DNA from: JAQTNA01 sp043743785
GTDB taxonomy: Bacteria > Pseudomonadota > Gammaproteobacteria > Burkholderiales > Rhodocyclaceae
Direction of reading: 5' to 3'
NCBI GenBank assembly: GCA_043743785.1
Contig: JAYTVW010000161.1
Location: forward strand, 1 to 64,000
DNA: 64,000 bases
Made by a program: the position numbers and the translations under genes. Shown here piece after piece: positions 43,992-52,101 of this stretch; positions within the stretch are counted from its first letter, which is position 1, and every line of letters starts with the position of its first letter. The notes under the pieces are model-generated. The model was not told the origin of the DNA. It saw only the letters and a list, made by a program, of their open reading frames with translations, and made no database searches.

Positions 43992-44920
43992 TGCGGAGCT
44001 CCCTTCAAGTAAAAGTCATAGGTTTTTTCGATGCCCTCGCGCAGGCTGTGCTGCGCCTTCCAGCCCCAGGCGTGCAGACGCTCCACACTGACCAATTTGC
44101 GTGCCATGCCGACGGGCTTGCCAAGATCGTGTGTGAAGCCCCCTGTGTAGCCCATCACCGTGGCTGCCGCCTGGTAGTACTCGTTGATGGTGTAATCATG
44201 GCCCAGTCCCACATTCAGGTAAGTGGGCAGGGCATCGAACACTTTCACCGCCCGCAGGATGGCGTCTGCCAGATCCCCTGCGTACATGAACTCCCGACGG
44301 GCCGTGCCGTCACCCCATATTTCAACATTCTGTTGCCCACTTTGCCTGGCCTGGTGCACTTTATGAATAATCGCCGGTACAAGGTGCGAATGGGCAGGAT
44401 CAAACTTGTCGTGGCGGCCAAAGATATTGCAGGGAATCAGGGTCTTGTACTGATACGCGGGATTCTCCTGCATGATGTATTGGCAAAGCCGCGCGGTCAC
44501 CACCTTGGCGAGCGCATAGCCTTCGTTGGTCGGCTCCAGTTCGCCCTTGAGCACCATTTCTTCCCGCAGAGGCTCGGAATGGTTGCGCGGGTACATGCAG
44601 GAGCTGCCCAGGTTGATCAGTCGCTTGACACCCGCCTGGCGTGCGGCCCAGACAATATTGCGGCCCATGTCCAGGTTATCCATGAGGAAACCCACGGGTT
44701 CGCGCATATTGGCTTGAATCCCCCCCACTTTGCCGGCGGCGTGGATCACCATATCCGGCCGGTGTTCGCGCAAATAGGCCGCTACAGCATCGAAATTCCG
44801 CAGGTCCAGTTCACTGCTGCGAGGCGCCAGAACATCAAATTCGGCAATGGCGGCATGTTCAAGCACATTGCGCCCCACCATGCCGCCACCACCCGTCACC
44901 AAGAGTCGAATTTTATTCAT
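43988..44920 (-). CDS. GDP-L-colitose/GDP-L-fucose synthase (ColC/Fcl family)
   Basis: Bifunctional 3,5- or 5-epimerase/4-reductase of the GMER family, 310 residues. Visible are VTGGGGMVGRNVLE, the catalytic region NLGSSCMYPRN, GYALAK (YxxxK) and NIFGRHDKFDPAHSHLVPA, a GMER signature. Fcl and ColC are homologous; the adjacent colD makes ColC (GDP-4-keto-3,6-dideoxymannose to GDP-L-colitose) likely, while GDP-L-fucose cannot be excluded. It lies between gmd and colD in one transcript. Confidence 0.86.
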   Translation of the reverse strand: MNKIRLLVTGGGGMVGRNVLEHAAIAEFDVLAPRSSELDLRNFDAVAAYLREHRPDMVIHAAGKVGGIQANMREPVGFLMDNLDMGRNIVWAARQAGVKRLINLGSSCMYPRNHSEPLREEMVLKGELEPTNEGYALAKVVTARLCQYIMQENPAYQYKTLIPCNIFGRHDKFDPAHSHLVPAIIHKVHQARQSGQQNVEIWGDGTARREFMYAGDLADAILRAVKVFDALPTYLNVGLGHDYTINEYYQAAATVMGYTGGFTHDLGKPVGMARKLVSVERLHAWGWKAQHSLREGIEKTYDFYLKGAPQ

Positions 44921-44932
44921 GCCCTGACGGAA

Positions 44933-46018
44933 CTATTCGTTGTAGTTGAAAGTCGTGTAGCCGTGCTTCTTCACCAGCTCATCACGCTCCGCCGTCTTGA
45001 GGTCTTCCCGCACCATCTCACTCACCAAGGCCTCAAAGCTGATCTGGGGTGTCCAGCCAAGCTTCGTTTTTGCCTTGCTGGCGTCCCCAAGCAGGGTTTC
45101 CACTTCCGTTGGCCGAAAGTAGCGCGGATCGACCGCAACGATGCATTTCCCCTCTGCATCAAGACCCTTTTCTTCCACACCCGCGCCCTGCCAGGTAATG
45201 GCAATGCCCAGTTCCCGGGCTGCGGCATTGACAAAATCCCGCACGCTGTATTGCACACCGGTGGCAATCACAAAGTCTTCCGGCTGGTCTTGTTGCAACA
45301 TCAGCCACTGCATTTCGACATAATCCTTGGCATGCCCCCAGTCCCGCAGGGCGTCCATGTTGCCCAGATAGAGGCAGTCTTGCAGGTGAAGTTTGATGCG
45401 TGCCAGTGCGCGGGTAATCTTGCGGGTCACGAATGTTTCGCCGCGCACAGGGCTTTCGTGATTGAACAGTATGCCGTTGCAAGCATACATGCCGTATGCT
45501 TCCCGATAATTCACGGTAATCCAATAAGCATACAGCTTGGCGACCGCATAAGGACTGCGCGGATAAAAGGGGGTGGTTTCTTTTTGGGGAGTTTCCTGCA
45601 CCAAGCCATACAGTTCGGAAGTGGACGCCTGATAGAAGCGCGTCTTCTTCTCCAAACCGAGAATACGAATGGCTTCCAGGATGCGCAGCGCCCCCAATGC
45701 GTCCGAATTGGCCGTGTATTCAGGCTCTTCGAATGAAACGGCAACGTGGCTCTGGGCCGCCAGGTTATAAATTTCGTCCGGCTGCACTTTCTGGATGATG
45801 CGCGTCAGACTGGACGAGTCTGTCATATCGCCGTGATGCAGAAAGAATGGCCAGCCTTTTTCGTGAACATCATGAAACAGATGATCAATCCGCGCGGTAT
45901 TGAACAAGGAACTGCGACGCTTGATGCCGTGCACCGCATAGCCTTTGCCCAACAAAAACTTGGCCAAATACGAGCCATCCTGACCGGTCACCCCGGTAAT
46001 AAGTGCAACTTTTTGCAT
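44933..46018 (-). CDS. gmd: GDP-mannose 4,6-dehydratase
   Basis: Makes GDP-4-keto-6-deoxymannose, the branch point to fucose, rhamnose, perosamine and colitose. The 361-residue SDR has ALITGVTGQDGSYLAKFLL, GIKRRSSLFNTARIDH, YQASTSELYG, YAVAK (YxxxK) and NHESPVRGETFVTRKI, all Gmd signatures. AGGAAGG precedes the ATG at 46016-46018; an upstream in-frame start adds nine residues. Its substrate comes from the manB and manC genes at 52.1-55.0 kb. Confidence 0.95.
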   Translation of the reverse strand: MQKVALITGVTGQDGSYLAKFLLGKGYAVHGIKRRSSLFNTARIDHLFHDVHEKGWPFFLHHGDMTDSSSLTRIIQKVQPDEIYNLAAQSHVAVSFEEPEYTANSDALGALRILEAIRILGLEKKTRFYQASTSELYGLVQETPQKETTPFYPRSPYAVAKLYAYWITVNYREAYGMYACNGILFNHESPVRGETFVTRKITRALARIKLHLQDCLYLGNMDALRDWGHAKDYVEMQWLMLQQDQPEDFVIATGVQYSVRDFVNAAARELGIAITWQGAGVEEKGLDAEGKCIVAVDPRYFRPTEVETLLGDASKAKTKLGWTPQISFEALVSEMVREDLKTAERDELVKKHGYTTFNYNE

Positions 46019-46192
46019 CTGAAAACCTTCCTGGCATGACGGCAAACGCCGAAATAAACTTTTTTATCACCCCCTCGAACAATCAGCACGAGGGAGCTTC
46101 ACTGAATACGGATTACATCAGCTTACGTAGGGCAAGCCCGGCCATCTCTCGTTTCTGCTGCGGCGCCACAGCTTCGCTTCAATGCGCTCTTC

Positions 46193-46283
46193 TTACCGTG
46201 AAAGTCGGCACAGCCGACTCACGACGCTTCCCTCTCCCCCCGGGAGAGGGATTGAGGGTGAGGGAAGCCGACATGGCTTTCAT
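46193..46283. mobile_element. small palindromic (MITE-like) element, copy 2
   Basis: Core 46199-46282 with ends TGAAAGTCGG and GGCTTTCA; inside is a long stem built on CCCTCTCCC and GGGAGAGGG. In reverse orientation it matches the core at 18693-18782 closely, including the word GGAAGCGTCGTGAGTCGGC. The terminal TGA supplies the stop codon of the wbpM-like gene. The rest of the gap to gmd (46019-46192) shows nothing else recognisable. Confidence 0.7.
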
Positions 46284-48214
46284 ACTTTGGGGGTGGATTC
46301 CAAAGCCATGTTGGTTATCGAAGCGGCACACGGGCCGACCCTCGTTTTGGACGGGCAGGCACTTAAGGTAGACGGGGTGGCCCCCTCCAGCAGGCAGGCT
46401 TGACGCGGGGCATACTCCGGCACCCAGCGTCGCAAATCACACCTGACTTCGGCATCATCCGGCATATGCTGCTGATGCAACCAAGCCAACAAATCGTCCA
46501 GCCAGCCCGGGGCCACCTCCCTGGCCCGCGCGATGCGAAGCTTCGGGTGGTGCGTGGGTCGGGTCTCTTCGTTGTCAGCCAGCAATTCCTCGTAAAGCTT
46601 CTCTCCGGGGCGAAGGCCCGAAAATTCGATACGGATGTCCTCTTCCGAGAAACCGGAAAGCCGAATCATGTTCCGCGCCAGATCTACGATCTTCATGGGC
46701 TCCCCCATATCCAGCACAAAAATCTCGCCTCCCTGCCCCATGCCGCCTGCCTGTAACACCAATTGGGCGGCCTCCGGAATGGACATGAAATAGCGAATGA
46801 TGTCCGGATGAGTAACCGTGACCGGACCACCCCTGGCTATCTGTTCGCGGAAGGTGGGAATCACACTGCCGGTGCTGCCCAGCACATTGCCAAACCGGAC
46901 CATCTCGAAGCGGGTTGGCGATCCCTGCTGCAGCGCTTGGCAGATCATCTCGGCCAGGCGTTTGCTGGCCCCCATGACGTTGGTTGGATTCACCGCCTTG
47001 TCCGTGGATATCAGGACAAACTTTTCCACACCATGAACCGAAGCCGCCTGAGCTACCGTCCAGGTACCCAACACATTGTTCTGCACGGCCTCCCAGGTGT
47101 TTACGTCTTCCATCATCGGCACGTGCTTGTAGGCTGCCGCGTGAAAAACAAGCGCAGGGCGATAACGCGCCAGAATCTGGGCGATGCGTGTGCCATTCTT
47201 TACGTCCCCGATGACACAAACGATCTCCTGCCCCGGAAAGCTCTCACGGAACTCCTGCTCCAAGCTATACATGGCAAATTCGTTGGCTTCGAAAAACACC
47301 AGCAGGGCAGGCTTGTAAGCCGCCATCTGTCGGCAGAGTTCGGAACCGATGGAGCCACCCGCCCCGGTCACCATCACGACTTTATCCGCAAGCAAGGCAT
47401 GCAGGCTGGCACTGTCCAGGGACACGGGTTCCCGTCCGAGGAGGTCATCCAGCTCCACCTTGCGCACCTGGGAAATGGACACCTTGCCGGAAAGAAGATC
47501 GTCGAAACCAGGTACCGTCATTACGGATAGCCCCGCTGCTGCAGCCAGTTCCACGGCCCGTCGCCGTACAGTAGGAGAGGCAGAAGGCATGGCAACAATA
47601 ATCTTTTCAACACCCAATTCCTTCGCGAGCTTGCCAACCTGATCCAGGCTGCCCAGGACCGGCAAACCATGCAGCAGCTGCCCCTTTTTACTCCGGGCAT
47701 CATCCAGCAGTCCCTTGACACACCAGTCCGGATGAGGAGACAGATCCCGCAGGAGCAGCGCCGCTGCAGCGCCCGCTCCCATCACCAGGACGTTGGATTT
47801 ACCCGTCTCACCCCATGAAAATATGTGCCCATCTTTCAGCGCCCGGTAGAAGAAACGGCTGCCCCCCATCAGCAGAAGCAAGAGCATGGGATTCAGCACC
47901 AGGACGGAACGCGGCACCAATAACAAGTGCCTGACAATGTACAAGACTTCCGGCCCCGCCATTGCCGCCACACCGATGGCCATGAGGATGCGCTTCAGGT
48001 CCGGCAGACTGGCAAAACGCCACATGCCCCGATACAGGCCGAAGAGCCAGAAGATCAGGACATTCACTGGCAACACCAGCGCCACGGATTCCCACAAGGA
48101 ATGGCTGAATTCACCGGGTATTTCGAAATTGAAACGCAGCAGATAGGCGAACCACCAAGCCAGAATTGTGGCGAGCCCATCGTGAATCAATATCAACAAA
48201 GTTCTAAAGCTCAC
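46280..48214 (-). CDS. membrane nucleoside-diphosphate-sugar dehydratase (WbpM/PglF/CapD-like)
   Basis: A 644-residue inner-membrane protein: about four N-terminal helices (residues 5-130), a linker nucleotide-binding domain (KSNVLVMGAGAAAALLL) and a C-terminal SDR domain with VTGAGGSIGSELCRQ and MxxxK (VMGASK). Such enzymes 4,6-dehydrate UDP-GlcNAc with retention of configuration, leading to UDP-QuiNAc-, bacillosamine- or 4-keto-type sugars. The GTG at 48212-48214 has GGAGGT upstream; the longer frame starts at 48262. The last 25 or so residues are not conserved and end at a mobile element that supplies the stop. Confidence 0.87.
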   Translation of the reverse strand: MSFRTLLILIHDGLATILAWWFAYLLRFNFEIPGEFSHSLWESVALVLPVNVLIFWLFGLYRGMWRFASLPDLKRILMAIGVAAMAGPEVLYIVRHLLLVPRSVLVLNPMLLLLLMGGSRFFYRALKDGHIFSWGETGKSNVLVMGAGAAAALLLRDLSPHPDWCVKGLLDDARSKKGQLLHGLPVLGSLDQVGKLAKELGVEKIIVAMPSASPTVRRRAVELAAAAGLSVMTVPGFDDLLSGKVSISQVRKVELDDLLGREPVSLDSASLHALLADKVVMVTGAGGSIGSELCRQMAAYKPALLVFFEANEFAMYSLEQEFRESFPGQEIVCVIGDVKNGTRIAQILARYRPALVFHAAAYKHVPMMEDVNTWEAVQNNVLGTWTVAQAASVHGVEKFVLISTDKAVNPTNVMGASKRLAEMICQALQQGSPTRFEMVRFGNVLGSTGSVIPTFREQIARGGPVTVTHPDIIRYFMSIPEAAQLVLQAGGMGQGGEIFVLDMGEPMKIVDLARNMIRLSGFSEEDIRIEFSGLRPGEKLYEELLADNEETRPTHHPKLRIARAREVAPGWLDDLLAWLHQQHMPDDAEVRCDLRRWVPEYAPRQACLLEGATPSTLSACPSKTRVGPCAASITNMALESTPKV

Positions 48215-48389
48215 CGCCCACCTCCATGGAGCCGGCACTTTCGTAGTTTCAGTTGTGCACACCCGCTAGCAGGAACGCAGCCCGGGGATGCAGACAACAT
48301 CAGCGCTGTCCGCTCCCCGCGGAAGAAAACCGCTCTTTCTACGTGGCGGCCGGAGAAAGCCAGCCCGGATGGAAGGTATTCGCCCCGGG
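48215..48389. other. gap between wbpM-like gene and rfbC
   Basis: A 175-base stretch on the minus-strand path from rfbC to the wbpM-like gene. I see no family ORF, no U-tailed hairpin and no convincing promoter; the part nearest the wbpM-like start holds its ribosome binding site GGAGGT. Confidence 0.3.
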
Positions 48390-48941
48390 TCACGCGAAAC
48401 ACGCAGCATCGGCCAGCACGGCGCCCTTGGCGTCCTTGGCGGAAACAAGAGGCACATTCCCCACCCCCTGCGGCCACGCAATAGCCAGACTTGCATCGTT
48501 CCAGGCAATGCAGCGCTCATGCTCCGGATACCAGTAATCGGTGGTCTTGTAGAGGAATTCCGCGGTATCGGAAAGCACCAGGAAGCCATGGGCGAAACCC
48601 GGCGGAATCCACAATTGGCGCTTATTGTCGGCGGAAAGTTCCACGCCCACATGCTGGCCAAACGTCGGGGAGGACTTGCGGATGTCCACCGCCACGTCCC
48701 ACACCGCCCCCTGAGTCACCCGCACAAGTTTTCCCTGGGGATGCTGTATCTGGTAATGCAGGCCACGCAGGACATCCCGTGCGCTTCTCGAGTGGTTGTC
48801 CTGGACGAACTCCACATCCAGCCCGGTGTCCTCCCGGAACATCTTGCGGCTGTAGCTTTCGAAGAAGAAACCCCGTTCGTCGCCAAAGACCCGGGGTTCA
48901 AGGATGAGCACATCCGGAATGAAAGTTGGAATGGCTCGCAT
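48390..48941 (-). CDS. rfbC: dTDP-4-dehydrorhamnose 3,5-epimerase
   Basis: Third enzyme of dTDP-L-rhamnose synthesis. The 183-residue cupin-fold protein has EPRVFGDERGFFFESY, QDNHSRSARDVLRGLHYQ (catalytic His), the RGLHYQIQHPQGKLVRV strand and IPPGFAHGFLVLSD. The ATG overlaps the rfbA stop by one base (TGATG), with AAAGG upstream. It is the last gene of the rfbB-rfbD-rfbA-rfbC unit. Confidence 0.95.
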   Translation of the reverse strand: MRAIPTFIPDVLILEPRVFGDERGFFFESYSRKMFREDTGLDVEFVQDNHSRSARDVLRGLHYQIQHPQGKLVRVTQGAVWDVAVDIRKSSPTFGQHVGVELSADNKRQLWIPPGFAHGFLVLSDTAEFLYKTTDYWYPEHERCIAWNDASLAIAWPQGVGNVPLVSAKDAKGAVLADAACFA

Positions 48942-49825
48942 CAAAACAACCTTTCCTGAATCATGGCTTGCAAATATTGGCCATAGCCATTCTTCGCCAG
49001 GGGCGCGGCGAGGCGCAGGACTTGTTCGGCGTCAATCCAGCCTTGTCGCCAAGCGATTTCTTCCGGACAGGACACTTTCAGGCCCTGGCGCTTTTCAATG
49101 GTCTGGATGAAGGTGGACGCCTCGATGAGGGATTCGTGGGTACCCGTATCGAGCCAGGCATAGCCACGGCCCATGATCTCCACGCTGAGTTGCGCCCGTT
49201 CAAGGTAAACCCGGTTCAGGTCGGTGATCTCCAGTTCCCCCCGCAGCGAAGGCTTGAGATCGGCAGCAATGTCCACAACCTGGTTATCGTAAAAATACAA
49301 GCCCGTGACCGCATAGTTGCTCTTCGGCTGCGTTGGCTTTTCTTCCAGACTGGTGGCGCCGCCCGTGGCATCAAAGGCCACCACGCCGTAGCGCTCCGGA
49401 TCCTGCACCCGATAGGCAAATACCGTCGCGCCCTGCTCCCGCGCCATGGCCTGAGCCAGCTTGGCGTGCAGATCATTGCCGTAGAAAATATTATCGCCAA
49501 GCACCAGGGCGCAGGGATCCTTGCCAACGAAGTCCTTGCCGATAATGAAGGCCTGGGCCAGGCCATCCGGGGATGGCTGAACCGCGTATTGAAGATTGAG
49601 CCCCCAGGCGCTGCCATCACCGAGCAACTGCTGGAAACGCGGCGTGTCCTGGGGGGTGGAAATAATCAGGATGTCCCGGATGCCCGCCAGCATGAGAGTG
49701 CTGAGCGGGTAATAGATCATGGGCTTGTCGTAGATCGGCAGCAGTTGCTTGGACACCACCATGGTGACCGGATGCAGACGGGTGCCGGAACCTCCCGCGA
49801 GGATGATGCCTTTACGCTGAGTCAT
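48941..49825 (-). CDS. rfbA: glucose-1-phosphate thymidylyltransferase
   Basis: First enzyme of dTDP-L-rhamnose synthesis: dTTP plus glucose-1-phosphate gives dTDP-glucose. The 294 residues begin with RKGIILAGGSGTRLHPVT and continue SKQLLPIYDKPMIYYPLS, LVLGDNIFYG and EITDLNRVYL, all RmlA signatures. The ATG at 49823-49825 lies two bases after rfbD. A long in-frame extension to 50296 runs through rfbD and is not real. Confidence 0.96.
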   Translation of the reverse strand: MTQRKGIILAGGSGTRLHPVTMVVSKQLLPIYDKPMIYYPLSTLMLAGIRDILIISTPQDTPRFQQLLGDGSAWGLNLQYAVQPSPDGLAQAFIIGKDFVGKDPCALVLGDNIFYGNDLHAKLAQAMAREQGATVFAYRVQDPERYGVVAFDATGGATSLEEKPTQPKSNYAVTGLYFYDNQVVDIAADLKPSLRGELEITDLNRVYLERAQLSVEIMGRGYAWLDTGTHESLIEASTFIQTIEKRQGLKVSCPEEIAWRQGWIDAEQVLRLAAPLAKNGYGQYLQAMIQERLF

Positions 49826-49827
49826 GA

Positions 49828-50724
49828 CTATTTCCCGATAGTTTCTGTAAGCATGCGGACAACCCCGGCTTGCCACTGGGGCAATTCCAGGCCGAAGGTG
49901 TTGCGAAGCTTGCCGGTATCCAGCCGCGAGTTTCCCGGACGCGGGGCGGGCAAGGGAAACGCACTGGTAGGCACGGGCCGGATCGCCTCCGGTGCCACCT
50001 TGATGTCGAGGCCGGACTGGCGCGCAAACTCGATGACAAACCGGGCGTAGTCGTACCAGGAGGTATGCCCCCCGGCCACCAGGTGATACAGACCCCCGAC
50101 TTCCGGACGCTGCAGGGCCGTTCTGACGGCATGGGCCGTCACGTCCGCGAGGAGATCCGCCCCGGTGGGCGCGCCGATCTGATCGTCGATGACGGTGAGG
50201 ACATCTCGCTCCCGGGCCAGCCGCAGCATGGTCTTGGCGAAGTTGCCACCCCGGGCGGCATACACCCAGCTTGTCCGAAAGATGAGATGCCGGCACCCCG
50301 CCGCCCGGATGGCTTGTTCACCTTCCAGCTTGGTCTTGCCATACACACTCAAGGGGCCGGTGGCATCGGTTTCCCGCCAGGGACTGTCGCCACTGCCGTC
50401 AAACACATAATCCGTGGAGTAATGCATGAGCCAGGCGCCGCTGCGAGCGGCTTCCCGGGCCAGAACCGCCGGGGCCAGGGCGTTAATGGTGCGAGCGAGT
50501 TCAGGTTCGCTCTCAGCCTTGTCCACGGCGGTATGGGCCGCCGCATTGACAATGATATCGGGCGCCACGCTACGTACGGTTTGAGCCAAGCCATCCAGCT
50601 TGGTGAAATCAGCGCACAGCTCCCGGCTGTCCGAATCCAGCGCCACCACTTCCCCCAGGGGGGCCAGGCTGCGCTGCAACTCCCAGCCAACCTGACCGCC
50701 TTTTCCCAGCAAAAGAATTTTCAT
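49828..50724 (-). CDS. rfbD: dTDP-4-dehydrorhamnose reductase
   Basis: Last enzyme of dTDP-L-rhamnose synthesis. The 298-residue SDR has KILLLGKGGQVGWELQRSL, NAAAHTAVDKAE, YSTDYVFDGSG and YGKTK (YxxxK). It overlaps rfbB by ATGA at 50721-50724 and lies two bases before rfbA. The in-frame extension to 50997 is within rfbB and is rejected. Confidence 0.95.
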   Translation of the reverse strand: MKILLLGKGGQVGWELQRSLAPLGEVVALDSDSRELCADFTKLDGLAQTVRSVAPDIIVNAAAHTAVDKAESEPELARTINALAPAVLAREAARSGAWLMHYSTDYVFDGSGDSPWRETDATGPLSVYGKTKLEGEQAIRAAGCRHLIFRTSWVYAARGGNFAKTMLRLARERDVLTVIDDQIGAPTGADLLADVTAHAVRTALQRPEVGGLYHLVAGGHTSWYDYARFVIEFARQSGLDIKVAPEAIRPVPTSAFPLPAPRPGNSRLDTGKLRNTFGLELPQWQAGVVRMLTETIGK

Positions 50725-51791
50725 GCACCACGCTCGTCGTAATTCCGCGCCACCCAATCCCGATACCCGCCACTCAGCACATTCGCCACCCAGGGCTGGT
50801 TTTCCAGGTACCACCGGACGGTCTTGCGAATACCGGTCTCGAAGGTTTCCGCCGGCTTCCAGCCCAGCTCCCGCTCCAGCTTGCTGGCGTCGATGGCGTA
50901 GCGGCGGTCGTGGCCGGGACGGTCCGTCACATAGGCAATCTGCTCCCGATAGCTCTTGCCGTCCGCGCGGGCTTGGAACTCGTCCAGCAGGGAACACACT
51001 GTATGCACGATGTCCAGGTTGGGTTTTTCATTCCAGCCGCCCACGTTATAAACCTCGCCAACTTTACCGGCTTCGAGCACACGACGGATGGCGCTGCAAT
51101 GATCCTTCACATACAACCAGTCCCGGATCTGCTGTCCGTCGCCATACACGGGCAGGGGCTTGCCCGCCAATGAATTGACGATCAACAGCGGAATGAGCTT
51201 TTCCGGGAAGTGATAGGGGCCGTAATTGTTGGAACAATTGGTGGTCAGTACCGGCAGCCCGTAGGTGTGGTGATAGGCCCGCACCAGATGGTCCGAGGCC
51301 GCCTTCGAGGCCGAATAGGGGCTGTTAGGCTCGTAGCGATGGGTTTCCGTAAAGGCCGGGTCATGCGCCCCCAGGGAACCGTACACCTCATCGGTGGACA
51401 CATGCAGGAAGCGGAAGGCCGCCTTCTCCTCTGCCGCCAGGCCGCTCCAGTAGGCGCGCACCGCCTCCAGCAGCCGGAACGTGCCGACGATGTTCGTCTG
51501 GATGAAGTCTTCCGGGCCGTGAATGGAGCGATCCACGTGGGACTCCGCGGCAAAATTAACGATGGCCCGGGGCCGATGTTCCGCCAGGAGCGCAGCCACG
51601 CAGGCCTGGTCGCCAATATCGCCCTTTGCGAAGATGTGTCGCTTGTCGCCGTCCAAGCTGGCAAGATTTTCCAGATTACCGGCGTAGGTCAATACATCCA
51701 GATTCACCACGGGCTCGCCATCGAGTGCCAGCCAGTCCAGGACAAAATTCGCGCCGATGAAGCCGGCGCCGCCCGTTACAAGAATTGTCAT
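50721..51791 (-). CDS. rfbB: dTDP-glucose 4,6-dehydratase
   Basis: Second enzyme of dTDP-L-rhamnose synthesis, 356 residues. It has VTGGAGFIGANFVLDWL, AAESHVDRSIHGPEDFIQTN, the catalytic region HVSTDEVYGSLG and YSASK (YxxxK), then NCSNNYGPYHFPEKLIPL. The ATG at 51789-51791 begins the domain directly; an upstream start 39 bases away adds residues not seen in the family. It opens the rfbBDAC unit and perhaps the whole minus-strand polysaccharide block. Confidence 0.96.
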   Translation of the reverse strand: MTILVTGGAGFIGANFVLDWLALDGEPVVNLDVLTYAGNLENLASLDGDKRHIFAKGDIGDQACVAALLAEHRPRAIVNFAAESHVDRSIHGPEDFIQTNIVGTFRLLEAVRAYWSGLAAEEKAAFRFLHVSTDEVYGSLGAHDPAFTETHRYEPNSPYSASKAASDHLVRAYHHTYGLPVLTTNCSNNYGPYHFPEKLIPLLIVNSLAGKPLPVYGDGQQIRDWLYVKDHCSAIRRVLEAGKVGEVYNVGGWNEKPNLDIVHTVCSLLDEFQARADGKSYREQIAYVTDRPGHDRRYAIDASKLERELGWKPAETFETGIRKTVRWYLENQPWVANVLSGGYRDWVARNYDERGA

Positions 51792-52101
51792 AAGCCCTAA
51801 CCATCCGGCCCAGAGGCACGACAGGCGCACCGCCGGAACCCACCTGCTACATCACAAGGCATCCTGAAAGGGCTGCCACCCGAGCCTTACTTATTGTTTT
51901 AATGACAAAACACAGAAAATCCTAGCCGCGCATTATCTCATAAGCCCCTGTATCCGGCTACACGGCCAAAGGTCATACATGCGACGCCCCGAAGTCACGG
52001 CGTAGCGCAAGCAATGGCGCCGCCCAATCCCTGCAAGCAAGGCTCCGGATCACATCAATTTTCTGGGATAATTTCCCTTTCTCGAACCCAGATTTACAGC
52101 C
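51792..52101. promoter_or_regulatory. divergent intergenic region between rfbB and manB
   Basis: About 310 bases that must hold promoters for the large minus-strand block and for manB. A/T-rich sequence lies at 51892-51921. On the plus strand GGGATAATTT near 52062-52071 could be an extended -10 for manB. I did not find an ops/JUMPstart element (GGCGGTAG) or a clear -35 on either side. Confidence 0.35.

Noticed and set aside
44048..45736. 562-codon plus-strand open frame over gmd and the fcl/colC gene
   Set aside because: It runs across two well-supported genes on the other strand and has no recognisable domain.
46019..46192. Rho-independent terminator upstream of gmd
   Set aside because: No stem with a T-run was seen; the palindromes next to it belong to the MITE-like element.
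50000..50296. N-terminal extension of rfbA to 451 residues
   Set aside because: The extension lies in another frame of rfbD; RmlA proteins start at RKGIILAGG.
51792..52101. ops/JUMPstart antiterminator upstream of the rfb genes
   Set aside because: The core GGCGGTAG was looked for in this gap on both strands and not found.
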